DNA from: Suilimivivens aceti
GTDB lineage: Bacteria; Bacillota; Clostridia; Lachnospirales; Lachnospiraceae
Direction: 5' to 3'
Length of the DNA: 64,000 bases
NCBI RefSeq assembly: GCF_025567405.1
Contig: NZ_JAOQKJ010000005.1
Span: forward strand, 124,001 to 188,000
Below are positions 37,417 through 46,755 of this stretch, one piece after another (positions within the stretch are counted from its first letter, which is position 1; each line of letters begins with the position of its first letter). A model generated the notes under the pieces. That model searched no databases. It had not been told where the DNA came from and worked only from the letters and a program-made list of their open reading frames with translations. Position numbers and translations under genes: made by a program.

Positions 37417-37989
37417 TTATACAGTCTCTCCCTTAAGAGTCCTGGTATTCTGGATAATATACAGAGCGACCGATATGACCATCATTATAGCGCACAAACC
37501 AATCAACAGATCTGATACCATCGGTGTAATGTGGAACCATATAATATGCACCGCTGCAGTTCCATATAATAAAAAGGTTACTATCTTTCCATGCCAGTCT
37601 GCACCATGTACTTTTCCTGTCTTTCGTATCACAAGACATCCACTGACTACCATATACAGCTCCTTACCTGCCATTATTACGATTAAAAGAAGCATATGCG
37701 GAAAACGAGTAAACAGACAGATTAACATCGCTGCCTGTGTCAACTTATCAGCCACCGGATCAAGTATTTTTCCTAAATTACTAATCCTATGGAATCTTCT
37801 TGCGATATATCCATCAGCAAGATCCGTAAGACCAGACAGCAATAAGATTTCACCAGCTAACAGAGGATTTTTCTTTACACAATAACTCCATATAATTACC
37901 GGAATCAGACAAAGCCGAAAAAAAGAAAGAAGATTAGGAACCGTAATAATTCTATTCAAATTTTCTTCCTGATTCACTTCACTCTGCAT
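37417..37989 (-). CDS. CDP-alcohol phosphatidyltransferase (PgsA-like)
   Basis: 190-aa integral membrane enzyme of the phosphatidylglycerophosphate synthase family, which makes the precursor of phosphatidylglycerol and cardiolipin from CDP-diacylglycerol. The signature D-x2-D-G-x2-A-R-x8-G-x3-D-x3-D is complete (TDLADGYIARRF, then GKILDPVADK). About five or six helices follow. Its start overlaps the FUSC-protein gene by 11 bases. Together with two phospholipase-D-family proteins nearby it indicates an extra anionic-lipid pathway on this island; a housekeeping pgsA is presumably elsewhere. Confidence 0.88.
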   Translation of the reverse strand: MQSEVNQEENLNRIITVPNLLSFFRLCLIPVIIWSYCVKKNPLLAGEILLLSGLTDLADGYIARRFHRISNLGKILDPVADKLTQAAMLICLFTRFPHMLLLIVIMAGKELYMVVSGCLVIRKTGKVHGADWHGKIVTFLLYGTAAVHIIWFHITPMVSDLLIGLCAIMMVISVALYIIQNTRTLKGETV

Positions 37990-39043
37990 GTACGGTCACA
38001 TCACTTTCCTTTTTTTTAGACATAAACCAATAAAATATAACACAAAATGCTAAAGCAAACACAACACCAAAAACATTTTGAATCACTCTAAGACTAACCG
38101 CTCCTTGTAGTCCATAAGTCTCTGCAGCAATGGCTAAAGCACCAAATGTGTTAAATACTGCCTGCCAGCCATATTGTGCTGAAAATCCTACACCGATTCC
38201 ACCAAGAATTCCTATATATGCATAGATTGACGAAGGAAGCAGAAAATATAATACTGTAAAACATATAACACCTGCAATATTTCCGACAATCCTTTTACGG
38301 ACTCTGTAGTGCATATCTTCCATAAACGGCAAAATCGTGGACATGGCCGCAATACCAGCCCACATTGCACGTGGCATATTACAAAGTTCTGCAATGCAAA
38401 GGACGATCGGTACGCATAAAATCTGACATATCTGCCATTTTGTTCTGGAAGAAGTGATATCAAATTCTTGTATCAGATCTTTCAGATTTCTTTTATAAGT
38501 TCTGTTTTTATGATTTCGATAAAATACGAAGCAGGTAAGTGCTGCACCTAAAGCCATTCCGACTAATCGCATCTGATAGCTTTTTCCCGTAACATCATAA
38601 CCATATAGCAGCAGATACCCAAGAACCAATGTAGATTGATTAAACATGAATGGATTATGGCATCCGAACAGAATCAACACAGCCAGTGCCGCAATATTTA
38701 ACAGCATTCCCAATACCGGTGAAAACTGATTTGCTAAATGCGGACATACAGTCATAATTACAAAGAACAAAGCCAAAAGCATCGTAGATTGTCCGGTGTG
38801 GATCCCCAGATCCGCATTCCGAAATACCATAAGGCATAATAAAACTACTACACCCACAATACTATTCTCATTTCCAAATAAGATACTGAAAATAGTAACA
38901 AATAAAAAACAAAATGCCATTGTAACAGCTATCTTTACCAAATATACCAGTATATGATATGATTTTTCTTTCACTGTTTCACTCTTTTTCAACAGATTTT
39001 TAGAACCTGCCTGATTTAACTGCAATTCCTGATAAAATGTCAT
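37979..39043 (-). CDS. FUSC-family integral membrane protein
   Basis: 354 aa with about ten predicted helices in two blocks separated by a cytoplasmic stretch (about 170-205). The C-terminal block (CNMPRAMWAGIAAMSTILPF ... VRKRIVGNIAGVI) has the FUSC/aromatic-acid-exporter-like pattern. FUSC-type proteins include exporters of organic acids and stress-related efflux systems. It lies between the kinase (31-base gap) and the PgsA-like gene (11-base overlap). Export of a bile-related or membrane-active compound is possible, but this is inference only. Confidence 0.72.
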   Translation of the reverse strand: MTFYQELQLNQAGSKNLLKKSETVKEKSYHILVYLVKIAVTMAFCFLFVTIFSILFGNENSIVGVVVLLCLMVFRNADLGIHTGQSTMLLALFFVIMTVCPHLANQFSPVLGMLLNIAALAVLILFGCHNPFMFNQSTLVLGYLLLYGYDVTGKSYQMRLVGMALGAALTCFVFYRNHKNRTYKRNLKDLIQEFDITSSRTKWQICQILCVPIVLCIAELCNMPRAMWAGIAAMSTILPFMEDMHYRVRKRIVGNIAGVICFTVLYFLLPSSIYAYIGILGGIGVGFSAQYGWQAVFNTFGALAIAAETYGLQGAVSLRVIQNVFGVVFALAFCVIFYWFMSKKKESDVTVHAE

Positions 39044-39074
39044 GTAATTCCTCCTCTATCTGTTTTTCTTAAAC

Positions 39075-40118
39075 TTATATGGCCTCATCTTTCTGTATTG
39101 GAAGCTCTACAACAAATCTGCATCCACCATATTCACGGTTTTCTGCTTTGATTGTTCCTCCGGCACTATCTACAATCCGTTTTACAAGTGCAAGACCTAG
39201 GCCATTTCCTTCTGCTTTATGAGATCCATCTACTTGATAGAACTTGTCAAATATTCTGGATTTTACATCATCCTCTATTCCTGGTCCTTCATCTTCCAGA
39301 ATGAACTTAACAGAATCCTGTTCTTGTTTCAGAAACATCGTAATTGTCCCCTTTGAAGGGCTGAACTTAATCGCATTATCCAAAAGATTTATCCAGATAT
39401 GCATAAAAAGTCCTTCATTCCCAGTATATTTAACTTCCTCCAATTCTACCTGAAAACCAATTTCTTTTTCTGTCCATTTTGTTTCCAATGAAAGAAATGC
39501 CTGGCGGATCTGTTCATCCAGACGATATTCTGTTTTTTTCATTGGTATATTCTGATTCTCTAACTTGGATAACAGCAAAATATTACCAACCAATCCGGAA
39601 AGTCTTTGGGTGTTAAATAAGATTTTTTCTACATATTCCTCTTGATCCGGAGACAGTTCTTCTCCCTGAAGCAGCATTGTATATCCTTCAATGGCATTAA
39701 TCGGGGTCTTAAACTCATGAGAAACATTAGATACAAAATCCATCTGCAGCACCTCTGTTGCACGAAGTTCTTTTGTCATAACGTTAAAACTTTGATAAGA
39801 TTCTCCAACTTCTGCTATACGGCTGTTCGTTTCCAAATGCTGTTCAAAATCTCCCCGAGAAACTTCCTTCATTGCTTTACTAAGCCTAGTAATTGGTTCC
39901 AGTAACTTTGCATTAATAAAGGAAGTGATCAGCCCTGCAATCAATGTATTGAAAATCAAAAGCCAGCCAAGCACAGGTATGCTGCCCGGCAGATTAAAAA
40001 AATGATTCAAAAAAGCAAATAATAAAGCAGATATGACTGTTGAAAATACAAGTGCCAGCCAGATTGCACCAGTCAGACAGGATCGGATCCGCAATCCTTT
40101 TTCTTTCTTTTGTTCCAT
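39075..40118 (-). CDS. HisKA sensor histidine kinase
   Basis: 347 aa. Two membrane helices (about 12-32 and 40-62) with a very short external loop, HAMP (about 64-115), and HisKA with phospho-acceptor His in FVSNVSHEFKTPINAIEGY. The HATPase domain has the boxes NLLDNAIKFS, DEGPGI and GNGLGLALVK. The tiny loop suggests sensing within the membrane, as in intramembrane-sensing kinases that respond to envelope damage. Its start overlaps the regulator stop by 1 base. It is part of the phospholipid operon. Confidence 0.92.
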   Translation of the reverse strand: MEQKKEKGLRIRSCLTGAIWLALVFSTVISALLFAFLNHFFNLPGSIPVLGWLLIFNTLIAGLITSFINAKLLEPITRLSKAMKEVSRGDFEQHLETNSRIAEVGESYQSFNVMTKELRATEVLQMDFVSNVSHEFKTPINAIEGYTMLLQGEELSPDQEEYVEKILFNTQRLSGLVGNILLLSKLENQNIPMKKTEYRLDEQIRQAFLSLETKWTEKEIGFQVELEEVKYTGNEGLFMHIWINLLDNAIKFSPSKGTITMFLKQEQDSVKFILEDEGPGIEDDVKSRIFDKFYQVDGSHKAEGNGLGLALVKRIVDSAGGTIKAENREYGGCRFVVELPIQKDEAI

Positions 40119-40789
40119 TATTTTTTCACCACCTTGTATCCAATTCCACGCATTGTTACGATTTCAAAATCAGGGTTATCTTTAAAACGCTCTCTGATTC
40201 TTCCTATATGTACCTCTATCGTATGTGGGTCTGCCTCCGTCTCGTATCCCCATACTTCATCCATCAACTGTTGTTTTGTAAATGTTCTGCCTGGCGAAGC
40301 TGCAAGCTTATATAAAAGCAGGAATTCTTTTTTAGGCAAAACAAGACTTTCCTTATCAGTTGTAACCGTCATTGCATCATAATCAAACTCTGTTGAACCG
40401 ATCACAATTTTGTGTTCATTCAGTATCTGTGCACGGCGAAGCAGTGCTCCAACTCTTAAAACCATTTCATTCACATTTACCGGTTTTACCATATAATCGT
40501 CACTTCCCGAAAGAAATCCCTGACGCATATCATCAAAGGAACCTTTCGCAGTGATCATAAGCACTGGTATCTGATATCCTGCTGAACGAAGTTCTGACAC
40601 CAGTTCATAGCCATCCATAACCGGCATCATAATATCAGAAATGATCAGATCAATATATTCCTTATCCAATACTTCTAATGCCTGTGCTCCATCCGATGCA
40701 CTTTTGACCTGATATCCATTCTTCTCAAGCACTTTTTGGAATAGCTGGCTTAATTCTTTATCATCTTCTACAATCAATATTTGAAACAC
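40118..40789 (-). CDS. OmpR-family response regulator
   Basis: 223 aa if started at GTG 40789, which has AGGAGG 8 bases upstream. The ATG at 40828 would overlap the previous gene and has a poorer ribosome site. The receiver shows EDDKE, phospho-Asp in LIISDIMMPVMDG, and KPVNV. The winged-helix OmpR domain ends with the R-x-RGIGYKV signature (MTRGIGYKVV-like MRGIGYKVV). Partner of the HisKA kinase. A direct repeat typical of OmpR-type operators lies in its own operon promoter (42290-42308). Confidence 0.92.
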   Translation of the reverse strand: MFQILIVEDDKELSQLFQKVLEKNGYQVKSASDGAQALEVLDKEYIDLIISDIMMPVMDGYELVSELRSAGYQIPVLMITAKGSFDDMRQGFLSGSDDYMVKPVNVNEMVLRVGALLRRAQILNEHKIVIGSTEFDYDAMTVTTDKESLVLPKKEFLLLYKLAASPGRTFTKQQLMDEVWGYETEADPHTIEVHIGRIRERFKDNPDFEIVTMRGIGYKVVKK

Positions 40790-40806
40790 GTTTTCCTTCC
40801 TCCTTA

Positions 40807-42240
40807 TTAAAACAGATACCTTGCCCATCCAAGCAGATGCTGTACCAAAAATATTTTTCTCTGACGTTTCTTTGTTAATTCGATTGGCTCTACATGATAT
40901 GGATCACGATAGGTTCCATCTTCCAATACCTGGCGGGACACTCTTTCATATTCCATCATGCCCTCTTCCAACTGTTTATTAATATCTTTACTGCGAATTA
41001 CAAGCATCAGTTCCGTATCCAGATATGCACTTCTCATGTCCATATTAAAGGAACCGATTACAGACAGATCATCGTCAATCAGAATACTTTTTCCGTGGTA
41101 TGAATAACCGCCTTCATATTCCCAGATATTAATTCCTGTACTTAAGATTCTATTTCTGTTTTTCGCATAATCGGCAGCCCCAAATGGATTCCCATTATTC
41201 GCAACTGAATTTGTCATGATAGAAAAATCTGAAACGTTCTCTGCAATCTCCTCCCATGTATTATACATCATATCATTACAGATAATATATGGCGTGTGGA
41301 TCTTCACACGATTTTTTGCATTTTTCATCAATTCTCCCAACTGATACCACACTACTGGTTCTTTGGAACCTGTGTGAATAGGATTTGACACTAATGCAAT
41401 CTTTTCTGTCTCAAAAGTTTCGTCCGTGTAATCGGTATCGCAGATTCTTTCCTTATTCTCTTCAAAATATTTCTGATAGCCGTTCTGCAGCTCTAAAACT
41501 GCGTTCTTTACAGATTTTCTATTTGCCAGTTTTTTATTGTCATGAAAATAACCACTGTCTTCTTGTTCCCATATCGTTTCAAAATACTCTAACAACTGGT
41601 TAACTGAATTTTCTTTCTCAGGTTCATCGCAAACCACTAACACGTCTCTGTCATAGTTCTTATGTCCCGGAAAATCACCCAAGAAATAATTGTATGTATT
41701 TCTTCCCCCAAGAATATATCTCTTTCCATCTGCAATCAAATATTTATCATGCATTCTACCCATCATCTTCCATGGTTTCAACGGATTGGCCTTATTATAC
41801 AGTTTAATTTCAACATTCTCATGGGAAGATAATCCATAGAAATACGGATTTCCTTCCATATCAATCCAGCTCTCCATTCCATCTACTAACAGACGAATAT
41901 GTACACCTCTGTCTGCCGCATCATGCAGTGCTCCTAAAATCAATTTCCCACTTTCATCGGATTGAAATGCAAAAGTAGAAAGAATAATTTCCTTTTTTGC
42001 ATTCTTGATCAAACGCACTCTTTGTAAAAGCGCTTCTGGATTCTTTTCTATGATTACTGCCCGTTCTGTATTTTCACTGCATTCGTTCCATGACCCATTT
42101 TTTGTTTCTTTTTTGGTTGTATCGGACACTTCCGGCTGCTTTTTATATGCAACGCAGATTCCAAGCAATTCATAAAAAGCCACACATAAAAAAATTGCCA
42201 GTATAACAAGAAGGATTTTACATATTTTATACTTTTTCAT
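40807..42240 (-). CDS. Membrane-anchored phospholipase D-family protein
   Basis: 477 aa. An N-terminal membrane helix (about 8-30) is followed by two PLD domains with the catalytic HxK motifs MHDKYLIADG and YHGKSILIDDD (with GSFNMD after it). PLD proteins of this kind transfer phosphatidyl groups or cleave phospholipids; one class makes cardiolipin. It lacks the two-helix start of typical cardiolipin synthases. It is the first gene of the operon PLD - regulator - kinase - FUSC - PgsA. Confidence 0.86.
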   Translation of the reverse strand: MKKYKICKILLVILAIFLCVAFYELLGICVAYKKQPEVSDTTKKETKNGSWNECSENTERAVIIEKNPEALLQRVRLIKNAKKEIILSTFAFQSDESGKLILGALHDAADRGVHIRLLVDGMESWIDMEGNPYFYGLSSHENVEIKLYNKANPLKPWKMMGRMHDKYLIADGKRYILGGRNTYNYFLGDFPGHKNYDRDVLVVCDEPEKENSVNQLLEYFETIWEQEDSGYFHDNKKLANRKSVKNAVLELQNGYQKYFEENKERICDTDYTDETFETEKIALVSNPIHTGSKEPVVWYQLGELMKNAKNRVKIHTPYIICNDMMYNTWEEIAENVSDFSIMTNSVANNGNPFGAADYAKNRNRILSTGINIWEYEGGYSYHGKSILIDDDLSVIGSFNMDMRSAYLDTELMLVIRSKDINKQLEEGMMEYERVSRQVLEDGTYRDPYHVEPIELTKKRQRKIFLVQHLLGWARYLF

Positions 42241-42271
42241 TGTACATCACCTGATTCCTTTTTATTTCATA

Positions 42272-42308
42272 CTTATACAATACAAAGTCAATCTCAATTT
42301 AACCTCAA
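42272..42308 (-). promoter_or_regulatory. Operon promoter with OmpR-type direct repeat
   Basis: On the minus strand TTGAGGTT and TTGAGATT (42308-42301 and 42297-42290) stand 11 bases apart, the usual period of OmpR-family binding sites. A -10 TATAAG (42277-42272) follows 12 bases later, so the repeats replace the -35. This suggests activation by the operon's own regulator. Confidence 0.65.
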
Positions 42309-42370
42309 CAAGGTTTGTTTTTTTCATCCATGCAAAATCTTCTTTGTACAACAGACTGTTAGATATAGCA

Positions 42371-42428
42371 AAAACGGCCTTTCAAAAACAGTTAACTTCT
42401 AAATCAACTGTTTTTTGAAAGGTCGTTT
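42371..42428 (-). terminator. Terminator of the bile-salt-hydrolase / cardiolipin-synthase operon
   Basis: A very long stem: AAAACGGCCTTTCAAAAACA (42371-42390) pairs with the TGTTTTTTGAAAGGTCGTTT strand (42409-42428) with one bulge and a G-T. T residues follow on the minus strand. It separates the cls operon from the PLD operon. Confidence 0.85.
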
Positions 42429-42438
42429 CATCAGATTC

Positions 42439-43998
42439 TTATAGCAATCCAGCAAATAATCTCATAAATAATTGTCCCAGTCGCAAATATGCACTTCGTC
42501 CGGTTTGATATTGGTCTGTCACATCACGACATTCTCCCATCGTTCTTATCAGATCATTTTTTATTTCCACAACTGCCTGACAATCTGCCATAAAACAGCC
42601 GTTTTCAAAATGGTGATATAAACTTCGATAATCCAGATTAATTGTTCCACAAGTTGCCATACAGTCATCTGCCACACTCATTTTTGCATGACAGAAACCA
42701 GGAGTCCACTCATAAACACGAACACCATGTTTAACTAATCCATGATAAAAAGAACGAGTTATATTATAAATGAATTTTTTATCAGGGATACCAGGTGTGA
42801 TAATTCTTACGTCTACCCCTCGCTTAGCAGCCAGACATAACGCATGTGTCATTTCGTCTGTTATAATTAGATATGGTGTCATAAACCAACAGTAATTTTC
42901 GGCCTTATTTATCATACTGATATAAACTTCTTCTCCGACCTGCTCATTATCCATAGGACTGTCTGCATAAGGCTGAACAAAACCTGTTTGCTGTGCTTTA
43001 TAATCGTAATGAATAATGTATTTGCTAAAATCAGTATCATTCGTAGCTTTTTCATTAACAGCATTCCACATTTCTAAAAATGTCACCGTAAGCGACTGAA
43101 CAGCATCTCCTTCTAAACGAATACCTGTATCTTTCCACTGTCCATACGGGTGTGTGTAATTAAAATATTCGTTTGCTAGATTATATCCACCTGTAAATCC
43201 GACTTTTCCATCAATAACTGTTATTTTTCTATGATCACGATTGTTCAAAAACAGATTTAAACCTGGCACAAACGGATTGAATACACGGCAATGAATTCCT
43301 ATTGCCTCCATCTTTTTTACAAAATCTGTGTTAATAAAACCTATAGACCCCATATCATCATAGAATACCCTGACTTCCACACCGGCTTTTACTCTCTCTT
43401 CCAGAACATCTTGAATCTTATGCCAAGCTTCAGCATCTTCTATCGCATGATATTCCATGAAGATAAACTTTTGTGCTTTCGCAAGTTCTTCAAGCTGTGC
43501 CTCTAATCCCTTCACTGCTTCATCAAAATACTTGATATCCGTATTCTGATAGATTGGATACCACGAATTTCTTTGTATGTAACTTGCAATATTTCCTGCT
43601 TTCGGAATCTTTTCTTTTATTCTGCTTAAACACTCCTGATTGTCTGGAAGCATTGGTAACAATTTGCTATCAATTTCTGTATATCGCTCACGCATTTTAT
43701 GCGTGCCACCATTCAAGCCAATCAATAAATACAGGCCTACACCCATAATTGGGAAAATCAGAATTAAAATGACCCAAGGCATTTTCATAGAAGATGTCTT
43801 ATCTGACGCATACAATCTCAAAACTAAGATTCCACTTAAAATTCTGGTAAATAAATTTATGATTTCTGCATATTCATTCAAGCGTGTTACGATAGTAATA
43901 ATAAAAATCACTTCCAGAAGAATGCAGATTATGGAAAAACACAGCCGTTTTACCCCATTTTTTGTTTTTGCTTTGCCCTCTAAAGTATCTTGTTTCAT
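42439..43998 (-). CDS. cls: Cardiolipin synthase
   Basis: 519-aa membrane enzyme condensing two phosphatidylglycerols into cardiolipin. Two or three N-terminal helices including PWVILILIFPIMGVGLYLLI (the PLDc_N domain) are followed by two PLD domains with NNRDHRKITVIDG (preceding GFTGGYN) and CHAKMSVADD (preceding GTINLD). Length is typical. It lies 35 bases after the alarmone synthetase gene and is followed by a strong terminator. Confidence 0.94.
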   Translation of the reverse strand: MKQDTLEGKAKTKNGVKRLCFSIICILLEVIFIITIVTRLNEYAEIINLFTRILSGILVLRLYASDKTSSMKMPWVILILIFPIMGVGLYLLIGLNGGTHKMRERYTEIDSKLLPMLPDNQECLSRIKEKIPKAGNIASYIQRNSWYPIYQNTDIKYFDEAVKGLEAQLEELAKAQKFIFMEYHAIEDAEAWHKIQDVLEERVKAGVEVRVFYDDMGSIGFINTDFVKKMEAIGIHCRVFNPFVPGLNLFLNNRDHRKITVIDGKVGFTGGYNLANEYFNYTHPYGQWKDTGIRLEGDAVQSLTVTFLEMWNAVNEKATNDTDFSKYIIHYDYKAQQTGFVQPYADSPMDNEQVGEEVYISMINKAENYCWFMTPYLIITDEMTHALCLAAKRGVDVRIITPGIPDKKFIYNITRSFYHGLVKHGVRVYEWTPGFCHAKMSVADDCMATCGTINLDYRSLYHHFENGCFMADCQAVVEIKNDLIRTMGECRDVTDQYQTGRSAYLRLGQLFMRLFAGLL

Positions 43999-44033
43999 AT
44001 ATATTCCACCTTCCTACTTGCTCAGTTTTCTCC

Positions 44034-44714
44034 CTAAATTTCGTGGAACATACCAATTTTATCTTTTATTCTCTGCATTTCGTTATCTGCTTCAATGATA
44101 GCTCTTGCAGAATGAAGTAATTCTTCACTTATCTCATTATAGCCAGGCATTTCTTCAATTCCTTTTTTATAGCGAAGTTGATGTTCCAATGTTGCCCAGA
44201 AATCCATACCATTGGTTCGAATCTGTAATTCTACACGCATAGGTGTTTTACCCTTAGCAAAAAATACTGGTATTTCAACAATCATATGATAGCTTCGATA
44301 ACCATTCGATTTTGGATTTTTTATATAATCTTTTATTTCAATAACTTTAATATCATCCTGTTGGGTAATCAAATCTGATATCATATAAATATCGTCAATA
44401 AACGCACAAACTATTCGAACGCCTGCTACATCATTGAGATATGTCTGTATATTTTCTGTTGTAAATTCATATCCCATCTTCTGCAGTTTATCGTAAATAC
44501 TATTGGGCTTCTTAATTCTTGTTTTTATAAAAGAAATAGGATTTCGATTGTTCTCAGCTGAAAATTCATCATCCAAAACCTCAAGTTTAGTTTGTATCTC
44601 CCGAATAGCACAACGATACATCATCATTAAATTATAAAATTTTGTAGCATTATTTAAAAACTGTAGTGATTCCGGACTGTCCATCCTGAGTTTTTTTACT
44701 TCATCTTTTGTCAT
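44034..44714 (-). CDS. Small alarmone synthetase (RelQ/YjbM-like GTP pyrophosphokinase)
   Basis: 226 aa, synthetase domain only: no HD hydrolase, TGS or ACT domains. Motifs RIKKPNSIYDKLQKMG, DVAGVRIVCAF, NGYRSYHMIV and MRVELQIRTNGMDFWATLEH match RelA/SpoT-type ppGpp synthesis. Small alarmone synthetases are usually transcriptionally induced by envelope stress. Here it is in an operon with bile salt hydrolase (38-base gap) and cardiolipin synthase (35-base gap), suggesting a membrane-stress response. Confidence 0.92.
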   Translation of the reverse strand: MTKDEVKKLRMDSPESLQFLNNATKFYNLMMMYRCAIREIQTKLEVLDDEFSAENNRNPISFIKTRIKKPNSIYDKLQKMGYEFTTENIQTYLNDVAGVRIVCAFIDDIYMISDLITQQDDIKVIEIKDYIKNPKSNGYRSYHMIVEIPVFFAKGKTPMRVELQIRTNGMDFWATLEHQLRYKKGIEEMPGYNEISEELLHSARAIIEADNEMQRIKDKIGMFHEI

Positions 44715-44752
44715 GGAACTTTCCTTTCTACCTCATCCCTGATTTCAAAACA

Positions 44753-45730
44753 TTATTTATTTTGATAGTTGATTCGTTCTCCTTGAATTACTGGATAACA
44801 AATCATTTTATCACTATCCAGATTTTCTACATGCATATCTACTGCACTGATCTGATGGTTTTCATAAGTATTGTAATAATAAATACCTTTTGTAACATTA
44901 CAACACGACGTATACAATGTGATTTCATATTTTCCATCCGCTACTTCGCAACATCCTCGTTGCTGATCCACAGATCCGAGAATGTGGAAGAATTGGCTAA
45001 CGCTTTCTTCCTCTGATTCACCTGAAATTGCATTTACCTTTGTAAAAGCTACACGTACAAAGCGTGAGGAAGATGAGAGATCTCCCGGAAGACCTAATCC
45101 TCCCATACCTCTACTATATGCATCAAGAGCCAAATTCTCGCAGAAAGTATTTCTGGGCTGTTTAGGAGATAAATACATATAATTATTTAGTTGAAACATC
45201 TGCTGTGGAAATGGCGGATTATTCGTAAGCACTCCTACTGGATTGTCATAAATATGTAAACCATCTGACATAGATTCTACCGTAATTGACTCATTCTCAT
45301 CAGAAATGATCCAGTGTAATTGTGCTAATGGGAATTGCTCGCTGAAAGGAGTATTAACAATATTAATTCGTTCAAGAAGCTCGCGAACTTCAACTAAAGA
45401 AGAACACTGACTTAAAATCCACGGAATAAATTCAAACTGTGCAATATTTTCCACATCTGGCTTAATCGCGGCATAAACAGCATTTCCGACAAAATTCAGT
45501 CCTGCCATTGCCACTCCTTTTTCATTCATAGCATCATAATACAAAGGATAATCCTCTGCAACATGAGCCATTCCAATAATTGCATAATGATTTTTCATAT
45601 CGCCAACATGGCGAAAATTAAACGCATAATTACGTGGTGTAATTACTATCTGATCACCATAAGAGAATTCATAATCGAGGGTTCGTCCAAAGTAAAAATC
45701 TTTTGTTTTATAAGTTGCTGCTGTACACAT
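44753..45730 (-). CDS. bsh: Bile salt hydrolase (choloylglycine hydrolase family)
   Basis: 325-aa Ntn-hydrolase that deconjugates glycine- or taurine-bile acids. After removal of Met1, Cys2 is the nucleophile (MCTAATYK). GRTLD places Arg16 and Asp19. Later conserved sites are NEKGVAMAGLNFVG, VLTNNPPFP and SSSRFVRVAF, with the catalytic Asn and Arg. Penicillin V acylase of the same family is the alternative, but the length and motifs favour bile salt hydrolase. The start is behind AGGAGG; a good promoter lies at 45789-45817. First gene of bsh - alarmone synthetase - cls. Confidence 0.9.
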   Translation of the reverse strand: MCTAATYKTKDFYFGRTLDYEFSYGDQIVITPRNYAFNFRHVGDMKNHYAIIGMAHVAEDYPLYYDAMNEKGVAMAGLNFVGNAVYAAIKPDVENIAQFEFIPWILSQCSSLVEVRELLERINIVNTPFSEQFPLAQLHWIISDENESITVESMSDGLHIYDNPVGVLTNNPPFPQQMFQLNNYMYLSPKQPRNTFCENLALDAYSRGMGGLGLPGDLSSSSRFVRVAFTKVNAISGESEEESVSQFFHILGSVDQQRGCCEVADGKYEITLYTSCCNVTKGIYYYNTYENHQISAVDMHVENLDSDKMICYPVIQGERINYQNK

Positions 45731-45788
45731 GATCGTTTATCCTCCTAAATAGATTGAAATATGTCAATGAGTTTTTTTCTTGAACAAT

Positions 45789-45817
45789 AGTATAGCACAA
45801 TCTTTATTTTGTTCCAA
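45789..45817 (-). promoter_or_regulatory. Promoter of the bile salt hydrolase operon
   Basis: Minus-strand TTGGAA (45817-45812), 17-base spacer, TATACT (45794-45789), about 58 bases upstream of the start codon. Confidence 0.7.
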
Positions 45818-45863
45818 CTTCATACATGATCATAACATGTAAACTTTAAACTATTTTCCTAGA

Positions 45864-46262
45864 TTATTTCTCCATCAGTTTTTCAAACCATGTATCTACT
45901 GCAAAAATAAACTTATCTACATCCTTCCGTTCTGCCAGCATTTCCTGCAAAGATTTATGATGCACATATTTCTCCACATACACCCAGCAGGCAATGCTGC
46001 TGACCTCTGTGATGATATCAGCGAATATCTTTTGCATACTCTGCTCTAATCCTGCTACCTCTTCTTTGGAAACGATATCATACAGATCTGGCTTCTGAAA
46101 TTCACTGTCCCTGCAGTGCTCATGGATCTCATCCATCTCTGACTTTACTTTATTGCGCACGTCTTCCGGAAGTTTCATATACTCCCAAATAAATGAGACC
46201 ACATCCGCTGAGGTATCTTTTTTCATTGGCGGTAACTGTATGTAATCATTCTTTTTGTCCAT
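45864..46262 (-). CDS. 132-aa hypothetical protein
   Basis: Acidic, helix-rich soluble protein (MDKKNDYIQLPPMKKDTSAD...) with no motif I recognise. The start ATG at 46262 is behind GGAGAATGGG and lies inside the end of ParB fragment 2 (17-base overlap). In related conjugative elements short proteins of unknown function follow parB, so it may be element-derived. It lies 133 bases before the bile salt hydrolase gene but has a separate promoter region between. Confidence 0.65.
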   Translation of the reverse strand: MDKKNDYIQLPPMKKDTSADVVSFIWEYMKLPEDVRNKVKSEMDEIHEHCRDSEFQKPDLYDIVSKEEVAGLEQSMQKIFADIITEVSSIACWVYVEKYVHHKSLQEMLAERKDVDKFIFAVDTWFEKLMEK

Positions 46263-46596
46263 GTTCCCATTCTCCTACGAATTTTCTATCTACCATTGAA
46301 ATAATGGCATCCTCCTCAATCATATATCTGATAATGACAGGGACCTTTGTATATTTCAGTTGCTGTGCTGCATACTTTCTTCTGTGACCTGAAATGATTT
46401 CATAAAATCCTTCCGGTCTCGGTCTTACAATCAGAGGATTAAGAATCCCATATTTCTTGATGGATTCCTGTAACTCTTTCATCTGACTGTCTGCCTGTAC
46501 CTTGAATGGATGATTTTTAAAGTCCCTGAGCCGTTCAATCTCTATCTCAACGACTTTCTCATCTGGATCTCTTTGATCTTCTTTTCGTACTTCCAT
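46246..46596 (-). pseudogene. ParB-like protein fragment 2 (conjugative-element type)
   Basis: 116 residues closely matching fragment 1: HPFKVQADSQMKELQESIKK, NPLIVRPRPEG, ISGHRRKYAAQQL. It goes further, to IIRYMIEEDAIISMVD, then ends in an unrelated RKFVGEWEHGQKE tail where ParB proteins normally continue into the helix-turn-helix. This is a truncation by deletion. It is preceded by the GGGTGG array and a T-run hairpin, exactly as at fragment 1. Confidence 0.7.
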
Positions 46597-46620
46597 GTAA
46601 TCCTCCTTTTCTCCTGGACA

Positions 46621-46661
46621 AAAAATGCCCAGACTAGACTTGTTACATCTAATCTGAGCAT
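46621..46661 (-). terminator. Hairpin with T-run upstream of ParB fragment 2
   Basis: Minus-strand TGCTCAGATTAGA pairs with TCTAGTCTGGGCA (46661-46627, G-T pairs included) and is followed by six T residues. Homologous to 36481-36528. Confidence 0.7.
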
Positions 46662-46755
46662 CTATCTTTCTCAGGTCTGAATCGTACAGACAAGAAAACC
46701 AAATTTACATCCATTGACAACCCTTTTTCTTCCCTACGCCATATGCCACACATCC

